64,000 nucleotides of DNA from Anagrus nilaparvatae. Its lineage: Eukaryota > Arthropoda > Insecta > Hymenoptera > Mymaridae. Below the pieces are notes generated by a model. The model had not been told where the DNA came from, did not search any database, and saw nothing but the letters and a program-made list of their open reading frames with translations. The position numbers and the translations under genes are program-made. The stretch's first letter is position 1; every line of letters starts with the position of its first letter. The DNA is taken from positions 69,222,501 to 69,286,500 of the forward strand of contig JAKSXM010000007.1 in NCBI GenBank assembly GCA_022575985.1, written 5' to 3'. Below are positions 34,740-44,020 of this stretch, piece by piece.

Positions 34740-36360
34740 CTACCAAAAAATGGGGATATAAGGCAAAAATTTTTTAGTCTAGTACCTAAAGAAAACGAGG
34801 GTATAGCAGTTTTAAATTAGGGACTGGAACAACGTTTTTTGGGGGCTAAAATTAGGATGGTAAATAAAATTTGTAAGGCTGATTTAGATATTTTAAAGAT
34901 TTAATAACAAAACGTATTTTTGAATTTTTTCGTTAAATTGCAGTAAAAATTAAGATACACTTAACTTAAAACACAGACAGTTTGATCCGGTTAGAAGTAT
35001 TCCATAAAAAGAACACGTTTTGAAGTGTAAAATGATGCCGTACCATAAATTTGAAAGCATCAGAACAAATCTTATAATTTTTAACTTTTAAAGTGACTTT
35101 TTAAGCGGAATTCTAACTGGCGCAGAATTCGCGCATATTATCCGTGCTTTGAACGAGATGCTCTATTGTACAAATCATTTTTGGAATATTGTAAAGGTAA
35201 CCAAGAAAGGTACCATGTACGTAAGTCTACTGCAAGAACTAAAATATTGCACCCAGGAAGCCAAAAATTGCTAGAATCTTACGTTTTTGGCCTGATTTTC
35301 GACTAAATCCAATAAACCCTCAGTCCAACCACCAAGATCCACCTGACACAAAATCCCTTAAATAATAATTAAACATAATTATATATAAAATTTGTATAAA
35401 TATATATGGTTCATAAAGTTTAATTTTAAATGAAAATATATGACTGTTTATAAGATCATTTGTAATACAGTAACACACACATTAGCTTCTTCTTTAACAA
35501 TAATATGTAGTAAGTAATTAACGTTAAAGTTTACTTGACTTTTACATATAATAATAATAATAGCATTAGTTACTCGCATACTTAAAAACTTTTTTTTTCT
35601 TTAAAAAAGTTCCTTATTTTTTTTTTGGTAATTAGTTGCAACATGACTTATTAGGATTTATATTTCTTAAGTAATTGAGAAAATACGTTATTAATTAAAT
35701 AAAAGAATAAGGAAGAAAGAAAAATTTACTAATTAATTTTCTTTACACTTATTTTCCTGTCTAATATCTTTTATGCACATAAAGAAAAAAAGTTAAAATT
35801 TACATTTCATTTCTCAAACTGTACTTTAAGAGAAAATATAAAAGTTTTCTTATAGATCATTTTCTATGTAACCGTGAACTTGGAAAATTAAAATTTTTAG
35901 TACTATTTTATATTATTTTAATTTCTAACTAATGTTTAACTGGTGACTAATTATGTAGATAGTTTATTGCTGCTTGAAAATATGAATAAATTTAGGAAAA
36001 AAAGTTTTTTTCTTAGGTTATGAATCTTATAAATATTATTAAAATAAAACTTGTTTCTTTAGTATTATTTATTAGAAATATTAATTATCATGTAAATTTG
36101 TAGTATAATATCAAAGATAATTACGTAAAATACATTTTATTTCATAAATATTATTTTTTTTAAAATATTTTTAAAAATAGGTATTTTTTATACTTTATCC
36201 TTATCTTTGTTTAGCAGACATGTTTTTACTAAAATGTTTTAAAATGTCAAAAAATTGTTTAAAATGAAAAAAATGAATATTACGTAAGGCAAGGAGTTAT
36301 AAAGTTAATAAATAACTCCTTCTATTATTTTTATTCTGATAGCACAGCAGTGGGATTTCA
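34740..36360. other. AT-rich intergenic DNA, no gene seen
   Basis: A slightly less AT-rich part (about 35100-35350) has no readable protein. No RNA gene recognised. This region is the upstream flank of the second P450 gene. Confidence 0.5.
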
Positions 36361-36364
36361 AATG

Positions 36365-36399
36365 CATATTATTACTTACTTATGCATTCATATCAGTTT
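36365..36399 (+). promoter_or_regulatory. candidate core promoter of the second P450 gene
   Basis: CATATTA at 36365-36371 and the initiator TCAGTTT at 36393-36399 are about 30 bases apart. Transcription from about 36395 would exclude the upstream in-frame ATG at 36382 and leave a 56-base leader before the ATG at 36451, the start supported by the paralogues. Confidence 0.35.
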
Positions 36400-36450
36400 G
36401 AAACAAGCTACTATCAACAGGGCAATAAAGTGATTTGTGCTCTTAATAAA

Positions 36451-37968
36451 ATGTATTTTTTTACATTTCTTTTTTTGTTTGCTACTTTGATTTATTTTCT
36501 ACATATTTATTTCAAGAAGAAATTAAGTTACTTTAAAGAATATGATATTCCACATATACCACCTGTACCGATATTTGGTAACATGGCATCAACTTTTTTA
36601 GGTCAAAAACATATTACTGAAGTTTTGAAAGATATTTATAACTTTAATCCAGAAGCAAAGTATGTTGGAGCTTATCAGTTAATGACACCACTTATATTTA
36701 TTCGTGATTTAGATTTAATAAAATCAGTTACTATAAAAAATTTTGACAATTTTATGGATCATAAAACATTGGTTGATGAAAAGCTTGATCCGTTATTTGC
36801 TTTGAACTTATTTCAAATGACTGGTGATAAGTGGAAGGAAGCTAGAAATTTGTTAACTCCAGCATTTACGGCAAGTAAAATGAAGGGAATGTTTGATTTA
36901 ATGGTGAATTGTGCTAAAAATTTTGTTGCGTATATTGACAAGCTACCAGAATCAAAACGAAAAATGTTGGGAACAAAAGATTTGTTTACCAGATACACAA
37001 ATGATGTCATTGCCACTTGCGCTTTTGGTATTAGCATTGATTCATTGGAAAACCCGAACAATGAATTTTACGTTCTTGGCAGAGAAGCTACCAATTTTGA
37101 AGGAAGTTTATCAATTAAATTTTTAATAGCAAGAGCTTTTCCAGAATTATTGAAATTTTTTAGAATTAAATTAATATCAGGTAATATTACGAATTTTTTT
37201 AATGATGTTATTCGTTCAACAATAAAATATCGCGATGAGAATGGAGTCAGTCGACCAGATATGCTGCAACTAATGATGGATGCTCGAGGTAAAACTAATG
37301 GATTATTAAAACTTACGGTTGAAGAAATGACTGCTCAGGCTTTTATTTTTTTCTTTGGTGGTTTTGATACCACATCTACACAAATGTGCATTATTTGCCA
37401 TGAGTTAGCGATAAATTTGGATATCCAAACCAGATTGCAGAAAGAAATAGATGACGTCCTAAAAAAAAGTAATGGAAAACCTACCTACGAGCACATAAAT
37501 GATATGGTTTACTTGGATGCAATATTTAATGAGTCATTAAGATTACACCCTGTTGCTTCATTTTTAGAAAGAATATGCGTAAAAAAATTTGAATTGCCAC
37601 CACCTGTACCAGGTGGAAAACCATTCGAAGTCGAGCCAGGAATGGCTATTTGGATTCCAGTTATAGCAATACATCACAACCCAGAATACTATGATCACCC
37701 AGAGAAATTTGATCCAGAAAGATTTATTGGAAAGAAATCTGCAGTTTCGCAAATAACTAATTTAGGATTTGGAATCGGTCCAAGAATGTGTATTGGTAAC
37801 AGATTTGCTATATTAGAAACAAAAATACTTTTGTTTTATTTCTTGGCTAAGTATAATTTGCGACCAAACGAAAAAACTTGTTCGCCTCTAAAATACGACA
37901 AAAAAAATCTTAGTATTTCGGCAGAAGGTGGTTTTTGGCTAGCAGCACATCCCAGAACGCAGGAATAG
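36451..37968 (+). CDS. cytochrome P450, CYP9-type (tandem copy 2)
   Basis: Intronless P450. An in-frame ATG 69 bases upstream (36382) would add 23 polar residues ahead of the membrane anchor. The ATG at 36451 is preferred because it gives 505 residues, puts the hydrophobic anchor (YFFTFLFLFATLIYFLHIY) at the very N-terminus as in copies 1 and 3, and lies after a TCAGTTT initiator. Signatures: KKK after the anchor, DIPHIPPVPIFGN hinge, WKEAR, helix-I GGFDTT with the standard threonine pair, ESLR, PERF and GFGIGPRMCIG with the heme thiolate at about Cys447. Predicted ER-bound monooxygenase of clan 3. Two tracts (36729-36904 and about 37340-37485) are nearly identical to copy 1 in DNA, suggesting gene conversion. 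AATAAA at 38035-38040 is a likely polyadenylation signal. The foldback element begins 409 bases after the stop. Confidence 0.95.
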   Translation: MYFFTFLFLFATLIYFLHIYFKKKLSYFKEYDIPHIPPVPIFGNMASTFLGQKHITEVLKDIYNFNPEAKYVGAYQLMTPLIFIRDLDLIKSVTIKNFDNFMDHKTLVDEKLDPLFALNLFQMTGDKWKEARNLLTPAFTASKMKGMFDLMVNCAKNFVAYIDKLPESKRKMLGTKDLFTRYTNDVIATCAFGISIDSLENPNNEFYVLGREATNFEGSLSIKFLIARAFPELLKFFRIKLISGNITNFFNDVIRSTIKYRDENGVSRPDMLQLMMDARGKTNGLLKLTVEEMTAQAFIFFFGGFDTTSTQMCIICHELAINLDIQTRLQKEIDDVLKKSNGKPTYEHINDMVYLDAIFNESLRLHPVASFLERICVKKFELPPPVPGGKPFEVEPGMAIWIPVIAIHHNPEYYDHPEKFDPERFIGKKSAVSQITNLGFGIGPRMCIGNRFAILETKILLFYFLAKYNLRPNEKTCSPLKYDKKNLSISAEGGFWLAAHPRTQE

Positions 37969-38034
37969 ATAATTATGTCTGTTATACAAATCTATTGTAA
38001 TAATTTTGATTGATATAAATCTAACAGAAAAAGT

Positions 38035-38040
38035 AATAAA
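38035..38040 (+). terminator. candidate polyadenylation signal of the second P450 gene
   Basis: AATAAA 67 bases after the stop codon at 37968, on the coding strand. In such AT-rich DNA the hexamer is common, so position is the main support. Confidence 0.45.
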
Positions 38041-38335
38041 ATACCAAAATTTTTTATTAAACATAAAATAGTTTTTTATTGACTATTAAAATAAATTTGA
38101 TTACTGCTCAATTTTTTATTTGAATCTTTTAACAAAGAGAATATATAAAACTAGAATGATGAGTAAAAAGTTTTTTATAAGCTAAAAATAAATTTGTTCA
38201 AGTGTCCTTGAAGTTCAAAAAAATATTTTTTCATTTAAACGTTACTACTTACAATATAGTACTCAATTACATTACACAATATTAAATGAAATGATGACCT
38301 AATGATCAGCTTGTTCATACCTCTTGCTAAATATG

Positions 38336-38371
38336 TATATAAATGAATTACATATAGAATAAAAAGCAGTT
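38336..38371 (+). promoter_or_regulatory. candidate displaced promoter of the third P450 gene
   Basis: TATATAAA at 38336-38343 and CAGT at 38367-38370 are 32 bases apart, the right spacing for TATA and initiator, and CAGTTTG matches the start region of the second P450 gene. The foldback element is inserted immediately after this, its target duplication (38369-38376) overlapping the initiator. Without the insertion the predicted leader to the ATG of copy 3 would be about 47 bases. Confidence 0.35.
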
Positions 38372-38376
38372 TGCAA
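38369..38376 (+). repeat. 8-bp target site duplication, left
   Basis: gtttgcaa immediately before the element; identical to 41872-41879. An exact 8-bp duplication is typical of hAT insertions. Confidence 0.88.
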
Positions 38377-38399
38377 CAGGGGGCGGACGACGAAATTCA

Positions 38400-38990
38400 G
38401 CTATTCAGAATAGCAAAAAAAACTATTCAAAAAATTTTTTTTTGGGAAATGGTTGGAAATGGGCTGAAATGGACTTATTTCAGTCTGAATCGTTCTGAAT
38501 AGCTCTGAATAGCTCTGAATAGTTCTGAAACTAAAAATTTTTTTTTTTTTTTAAATCATTCAAAATGGCTGAAAACGCAAAGAAAAGTTGATAGGAAGGT
38601 CTGAATCGGTCTGAATCACTCTGAATCACTCTGAATCATAGTTTTTTTTAATTTTTACTAGAAAATCGTTAATTTTGCATAAAAACAAATACTTTTTAAA
38701 AATCTGAATCACTCTGATTCAATTTAAAACTGAATAGCTCTGAATAGTTCTGAAACTGAATTTTATTTTTTTTTTAATCGTTCAAAATGGCTCAAAACGC
38801 ATAGAAAAGTTTATAAGAAGATCTGAATCAGTCTGATTCACTCTGAATCATAGTTTTTTTTTAATTTTTACTAGAAAATCGTTAATTTTGCAGAAAAACA
38901 AATAATTTTTAAAGATTTGAATGAGTCTGAATCACTCTGAATCAAAGTTTTTTTTAAATTTTTATTAGAAAATCGTTAATTTTGCCTTAA
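38400..38990. repeat. subterminal CTGAAT repeats, left arm
   Basis: Short direct repeats of ctctgaatag, ttctgaaact and ctctgaatca occur many times, in clusters of three or four, separated by AT-rich stretches (tagaaaatcgttaattttgc is itself repeated at about 38660, 38873 and 38950). The right arm carries the mirror image at about 41250-41800. Repeated subterminal motifs are where hAT transposases bind, which is a plausible role here. Confidence 0.75.
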
Positions 38991-39242
38991 AACAAATATT
39001 TTTAATGATCTTAATCCCTCTGAATTAATATAAAACGCAGTTTTGTTTGTAGGGAGTCGTTAAAATTGTATTAAAGTTTCTAAAAATCGCTTGAAACCTT
39101 TGCAAATGTAATGAAAAATAATTTCAAAGATCTTAATAAAATCTAAATAAGCCTGAATAACAGCTTTTCTCCGGAGAATCTTAAATTAATTTTTTGAAAC
39201 TGTATAAAATTTTCTAAAAATCACTTAAAAAAGCTGAAAGTG

Positions 39243-40048
39243 TAGGACACGTCAAGCCTTACAGTAGCTTAACCTAAGGAAGTAGGCTGTAATAAAATTA
39301 GGACACGTCAAGCCTTACACTAGCGTTACCTAAGGAAGTAGGCTATAATAAAATTAGGACACGTCAGCCTTACAGTAGCTTAACCTAAGGAAGTAGGCTA
39401 TAATAAAATTAGGACACGTCATGCCTTACAGTAGCTTAACCTAAGGAAATAGGCTTACACTAGCGTAACCTAAGGAAGTAGGCTATAATAAAATTAGGAC
39501 ACGTCAAGCCTTACAGTAGCTTAACCTAAGGAAGTAGGCTGTAATAAAAAACTACACGTCAAGCCTTACACTAGCGTAACCTAAGGAAGTTGGCTATAAT
39601 AAAATTAGGACACGTCAAGCCTTACAGTAGCTTAACCTAAGGAAGTAGGCTGTAATAAAAAATTACACATCAAGCTTTACACTAGCGTAACCTAAGGAAG
39701 TAGGCTATAATAAAATTAGGACACGTCATGCCTTACAGTAGCTTAACCTAAGGAAATAGGCTTACACTAGCGTAACCTAAGGAAGTAGGCTATAATAAAA
39801 TTAGGAGACGTCAGCCTTACAGTAGCTTAACCTAAGGAAGTAGGCTATAATAAAATTAGGACACGTCATGCCTTACAGTAGCTTAACCTAAGGAAATAGG
39901 CTTACACTAGCGTAACCTAAGGAATTAGGCTATAATAAAATTAGGACACGTAAAGCCTTACAGTAGCTTAACCTAAGGAAATCGGCTGTAATAAAAAACG
40001 ACACGTCAAGCCTTACACTAACGTAACCTAGGGAAGTAGGATATAATA
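39243..40048 (+). repeat. tandem array of alternating units, left arm
   Basis: About 16 units of roughly 50-57 bp, each containing cctaaggaagtaggct followed by ataataaaatt or gtaataaaa and acacgtcaagccttac. Two types mostly alternate: A with ttacagtagcttaacc and B with ttacactagcgtaacc, so the higher-order period is about 110 bp. Some joints are shortened (cctaaggaaataggcttaca). No unit has coding capacity. Confidence 0.85.
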
Positions 40049-40277
40049 TTAAAAAATGCTCATTTTTATTTATTTTTAAAAATACTTTTGACCCTTCCTT
40101 TTTAAATCAATTTAATAAAAAAACTTTAATTACTACTATATTACCAACTAATCTACACTATAGTTATTAAATTTACTATATTTTCTGCATTATATATTTT
40201 TTTTATTAGATTGATTTAAAAAGGAAGGGACAAAAGTATTTTTAAAAATAAATAAAACTGATCATTTTTTAATTTTA

Positions 40278-40995
40278 TAGCCTATTTCATTAGGTTAAGC
40301 TACTGTAAGGTTTGACGTGTCCTAATTTTATTATAGCCTACTTCCTTAGGTTACGCTAGTGTAAGGCTTGACGTGTCGTTATTTTATTATAGCCTATTTC
40401 CTTAGGTCACACTACTGTAAGGCTTGACGTGTCCTAATTTTATTATAGCTTACTTCCTTAGGTTACGCTAGTGTAAAGCTTGATGTGTAATTTTTTATTA
40501 CAGCCTACTTCCTTAGGTTAAGCTACTGTTAGGCTTGACGTGTCCTAATTTTATTATAGCCTACTTCCTTAGGTTACGCTAGTGTAAGCCTATTTCCTTA
40601 GGTTAAGCTACTGTAAGGCATGACGTGTCCTAATTTTATTATAGCTTACTTCCTTAGGTTACGCTAGTGTAAGGCTTGACGTGTAGTTTTTTATTACAGC
40701 CTACTTCCTTAGGTTAAGCTACTGTAAGGCTTGACGTCTCCTAATTTTATTGTAGCTTACTTCCTTAGGTTACGCTAGTGTAAAGCTTGATGTGTCATTT
40801 TTTATTACAGCCTACTTCCTTAGGTTAAGCTACTGTTAGGCTTGACGTGTCCTAATTTTATTATAGCCTACTTCCTCAGGTTTCGCTAGTGTAAGCCTAT
40901 TTCCTTAGGTTAAGCTACTGTAAGGCATGACGTGTCCTAATTTTATTACAGCCTACTTCCTTAGGTTAAGCTACTGTAAGGCTTGACGTGTCCTA
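40278..40995 (-). repeat. tandem array of alternating units, right arm
   Basis: Inverted counterpart of the left array: about 14 units with agcctacttccttaggtt, A type ggttaagctactgtaagg and B type ggttacgctagtgtaagg mostly alternating. It has about two units fewer than the left arm, so the arrays have changed copy number since the arms were last identical. Confidence 0.85.
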
Positions 40996-41871
40996 CACTT
41001 TCAGCTATTTTAAGTGATTTTTAGAAAATTTTATATAGTTTCAAAAAATTAATTTAAGATTCTCCGGAGAAAAGCTGTTATTCAGGCTTATTTAGATTTT
41101 ATTAAGATCTTTGAAATTATTTTTCATTACATTTGCAAAGGTTTCAAGCGATTTTTAGAAACTTTAATACAATTTTAACGACTCCCTACAAACAAAACTG
41201 CGTTTTATATTAATTCAGAGGGATTAAGATCATTAAAAATATTTGTTTTAAGGCAAAATTAACGATTTTCTAATAAAAATTTAAAAAAAACTTTGATTCA
41301 GAGTGATTCAGACTCATTCAAATCTTTAAAAATTATTTGTTTTTCTGCAAAATTAACGATTTTCTAGTAAAAATTAAAAAAAAACTATGATTCAGAGTGA
41401 ATCAGACTGATTCAGACTGATTCAGATCTTCTTATAAACTTTTCTATGCGTTTTGAGCCATTTTGAACGATTAAAAAAAAAATAAAATTCAGTTTCAGAA
41501 CTATTCAGAGCTATTCAGTTTTAAATTGATTCAGAGTGATTCAGATTTTTAAAAAGTATTTGTTTTTATGCAAAATTAACGATTTTCTAGTAAAAATTAA
41601 AAAAAACTATGATTCAGAGTGATTCAGACCGATTCAGACCGATTCAGACCTTCCTATCAACTTTTCTTTGCGTTTTCAGCCATTTTGAACGATTTAAAAA
41701 AAAAAAAAATTTTTTAGTTTCAGAACTATTCAGAGCTATTCAGAGCTATTCAGAACGATTCAGACTGAAATAAGTTCATTTCAGCCCATTTCCAACCATT
41801 TCCCAAAAAAAAAATTTTTTGAATAGTTTTTTTGCTATTCTGAATAGCTGAATTTCGTCGTCCGCCCCCTG

Positions 41872-41879
41872 GTTTGCAA
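41872..41879 (+). repeat. 8-bp target site duplication, right
   Basis: gtttgcaa directly after the element; identical to 38369-38376. Confidence 0.88.
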
Positions 41880-41917
41880 TGAGTTGCACTTGATAAAGTA
41901 ATCAGCTTACATGAAAA

Positions 41918-43432
41918 ATGAATCTAATATTTGTATCTTTGATTGTGGTAGTGTTATATTTAATTTATGTTTATATTAAAAAGAAATTAAATTATTTTAA
42001 AGAATATGATATACCTCATATTCCACCAGTGCTGTTTTTTGGTAATATGGCACCTGCTTATTTTCGAAGGAAACATATGATTGATGTTGTTAAGGATATT
42101 TATAACTTCAGTCCAGAAGCTAAGTATGTTGGAGCTTTTCAATCGATGTCTCCAGTTATAGTACTTCGAGATTTAGATTTAATTAAATCTGTGACTATGA
42201 GAAATTTTGAATATTTTATGGATCATAAATCAATAGTTGATGAAAAGGTTGATCCTTTATTTGGGTTAAATCTATTTCAAATGACTGGTGATAAGTGGAA
42301 AGAAGCTCGTACTTTACTTTCACCAGCATTTACGGCAAGTAAAATGAAAGGTATGTTTGAATTGATGGTTACTTGTGTTGAAAATTTTATAAAATATATT
42401 GAAAAGCTACCAGAATCAAAAAGAAAAATGTTAGGTACAAAAGACTTATTTACAAGATACACGAATGACGTAATTGCCACTTGTGCTTTTGGCATTAGTA
42501 TTGATTCGTTAGAAAATCAAAAAAATGAGTTTTATGTTCGTGGCAGAGAAGCTACTGATTTTGAAGGAAGTTTGTCGTTTAAGTTTATGCTTGCTATTAC
42601 ATTTCCAGAATTGTTTCAATTTTTTAAAATAAAATTAATATCGGAAAAAGTTACGAATTTTTTTTACGATGTCATTCGTACAACAATTAAGACACGAGAT
42701 GAACAAGGAATAACTCGACCAGATATGTTGCAGCTCATGATGGACGCTCGAGGAAAAACAAGTAATTTATTGAAACTTACGGTTGAAGAAATGACTGCCC
42801 AAGCCTTCATTTTTTTCTTTGCTGGTTTTGAAACTACTTCTACTCAAATGTGTTTAATGTGCCATGAATTAGCTACTAACTTGGATATTCAATCAAGGTT
42901 ACAGAAGGAAATAGATGATGTCTTAAAAAAAAGCAATGGGAAACCAACATACGAACACATAAATGATATGGTTTACTTGGATGCAATATTTAATGAATCC
43001 ATGAGATTGCACCCAGTTGGTTCATTATTGGATCGAATGTGTGTGAAAAGGTTTGAATTACCACCTCCTCTTCCTGGTGGAAAACCATTTGTAGTTGAGC
43101 CTGGAATGGTTTTGTGGATTCCAGTCATAGCAATACACCATAACCCAGAATTCTATGATAATCCAAAAAAATTCGATCCAGAAAGATTTATTGGCAAGAA
43201 AGCTGCAGTTTCTCAAATAACGAATTTAGGTTTTGGAATCGGTCCAAGGATGTGTATTGGTAACAGGTTCGCAATCTTAGAAACTAAAATACTTTTGTTT
43301 TATTTCTTGGCTAAATACAATTTGAGACCAAATGAAAAAACAAGTTATCCCCTTGAATATGACAAGAAAAACTTGAGTCTTTCACCAAAAGGTGGCTTTT
43401 GGCTAGCAGCATATCCTCGAGACCAACAATAG
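41918..43432 (+). CDS. cytochrome P450, CYP9-type (tandem copy 3)
   Basis: Complete intronless 504-residue P450 starting MNLIFVSLIVVVLYLIYVYI, almost the same anchor as copy 1. Signatures: KKK at 21-23, DIPHIPPVLFFGN hinge, WKEAR (W127, R131), helix-I AGFETT (302-307, the most canonical of the three), ESMR (E360, R363), PERF, and GFGIGPRMCIG with Cys446. It is the most diverged copy and shares fewer identical DNA tracts with the other two. Expected role: ER-bound clan 3 monooxygenase, substrate unknown. Its ATG lies only 47 bases after the foldback element, which seems to separate it from its promoter. An out-of-frame ATG at 41911 opens a 22-codon upstream frame overlapping the start. ATTAAA at 43463-43468 is a possible polyadenylation signal. 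The frame itself is intact, so the gene is either still expressed or only recently silenced. Confidence 0.95.
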   Translation: MNLIFVSLIVVVLYLIYVYIKKKLNYFKEYDIPHIPPVLFFGNMAPAYFRRKHMIDVVKDIYNFSPEAKYVGAFQSMSPVIVLRDLDLIKSVTMRNFEYFMDHKSIVDEKVDPLFGLNLFQMTGDKWKEARTLLSPAFTASKMKGMFELMVTCVENFIKYIEKLPESKRKMLGTKDLFTRYTNDVIATCAFGISIDSLENQKNEFYVRGREATDFEGSLSFKFMLAITFPELFQFFKIKLISEKVTNFFYDVIRTTIKTRDEQGITRPDMLQLMMDARGKTSNLLKLTVEEMTAQAFIFFFAGFETTSTQMCLMCHELATNLDIQSRLQKEIDDVLKKSNGKPTYEHINDMVYLDAIFNESMRLHPVGSLLDRMCVKRFELPPPLPGGKPFVVEPGMVLWIPVIAIHHNPEFYDNPKKFDPERFIGKKAAVSQITNLGFGIGPRMCIGNRFAILETKILLFYFLAKYNLRPNEKTSYPLEYDKKNLSLSPKGGFWLAAYPRDQQ

Positions 43433-43434
43433 AT

Positions 43435-43866
43435 TAACAATGTTCAAATTTTATAATTTATAATTAAAAAAAGTTATTTTTTGCAATCGAGCGCTTGACG
43501 AAAAATATCTTGGAGCAGACTTAGAAAACCATCGATACAAATCTGCACGCATACAAAAAATTAGTAAATATAACTAAAATTACGATGTTGTTTACTATAT
43601 TCAGTTTGGTTAAAAGTCACTATAAATTATTAGTAAAATTTACTAATAAAATTTGTTTATAAAACTAAAACCTCAATTTTTTTAGTAAAACTTACTCATT
43701 TTTTGGTTATATTTACCAATCTATATTAATTTGTTTTTACTACATTTGTATAGGTTAATTTTACTATTCTTTTTTTTGCATGTGTGTAAACTTTACAAAT
43801 AACAACTAATTCATAGTATAAGATCAATACGAATCAATATTGGTTTAACCTAAAAAAAAAAATATT
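43435..43866. other. AT-rich intergenic DNA, no gene seen
   Basis: 3' flank of the third P450 gene, with a variant polyadenylation hexamer ATTAAA at 43463-43468. Repeated attta(c/g)taa-like words at 43560-43720 in both orientations suggest a weak foldback. Confidence 0.5.
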
Positions 43867-44020
43867 TTATTTGGCCCTCATGGGCGTAAAATATTGTAAG
43901 CACCATGGGCGAAATACTTACGACACAAGCGTGAGCACATATCACTCGTGCCCGGCTTCGCAAAGCACTCGTGCTAGTGCTTACGCTAGTGCCAAAATTT
44001 TTACGCCCTTGATACATAAC
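43867..44020 (-). repeat. dispersed repeat family C, copy 2
   Basis: Reverse-complement match to 17632-17765. CpG-rich and hairpin-forming: tgggcgtaaaatattgtaag on the left pairs loosely with the complement of tttttacgccc on the right. Contains actcgtgcccggcttcgcaa. The small open frame 43871-44059 on the plus strand is not a gene. Confidence 0.65.

Larger units (their letters stand above)
38377..41871. mobile_element. 3.5-kb non-autonomous foldback transposon, hAT-like
   Basis: The element begins CAGGGGGCGGACGACG and ends with the exact reverse complement, and is flanked by gtttgcaa on both sides. Nearly all of it is two long inverted arms, left 38377-40122 (1,746 bp) and right 40197-41871 (1,675 bp), with a 74-bp spacer. 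Each arm is layered from the tip: about 90 bp of terminal sequence, a zone of TCTGAAT-type short repeats, a unique zone (about 39000-39240 and its mirror), and a tandem array of about 55-bp units. No reading frame of note exists, so it must have depended on a transposase encoded elsewhere. CAG at the tip plus an 8-bp duplication indicates the hAT superfamily. The architecture resembles Drosophila Foldback-type elements. If transcribed it would form a 1.7-kb double-stranded RNA. Precise arm identity is by eye, but mismatches are few, suggesting a fairly recent insertion. Confidence 0.85.

Noticed and set aside
36382..36450. 23-residue N-terminal extension of the second P450
   Set aside because: It would place polar residues before the membrane anchor, the paralogues lack it, and an initiator-like motif lies downstream of that ATG.
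39243..40995. CRISPR-like alternation of repeats
   Set aside because: The units are whole tandem repeats of two related types with no unique spacers, inside a eukaryotic transposon arm.
39243..40995. Telomere-like TTAGG within the array units
   Set aside because: Each unit has only one ccttaggtta; there are no consecutive TTAGG repeats.
1804..43432. Functional operon-like cluster of kinase and P450s
   Set aside because: The kinase is 26 kb away on the other strand with many elements between; co-location alone is weak evidence.
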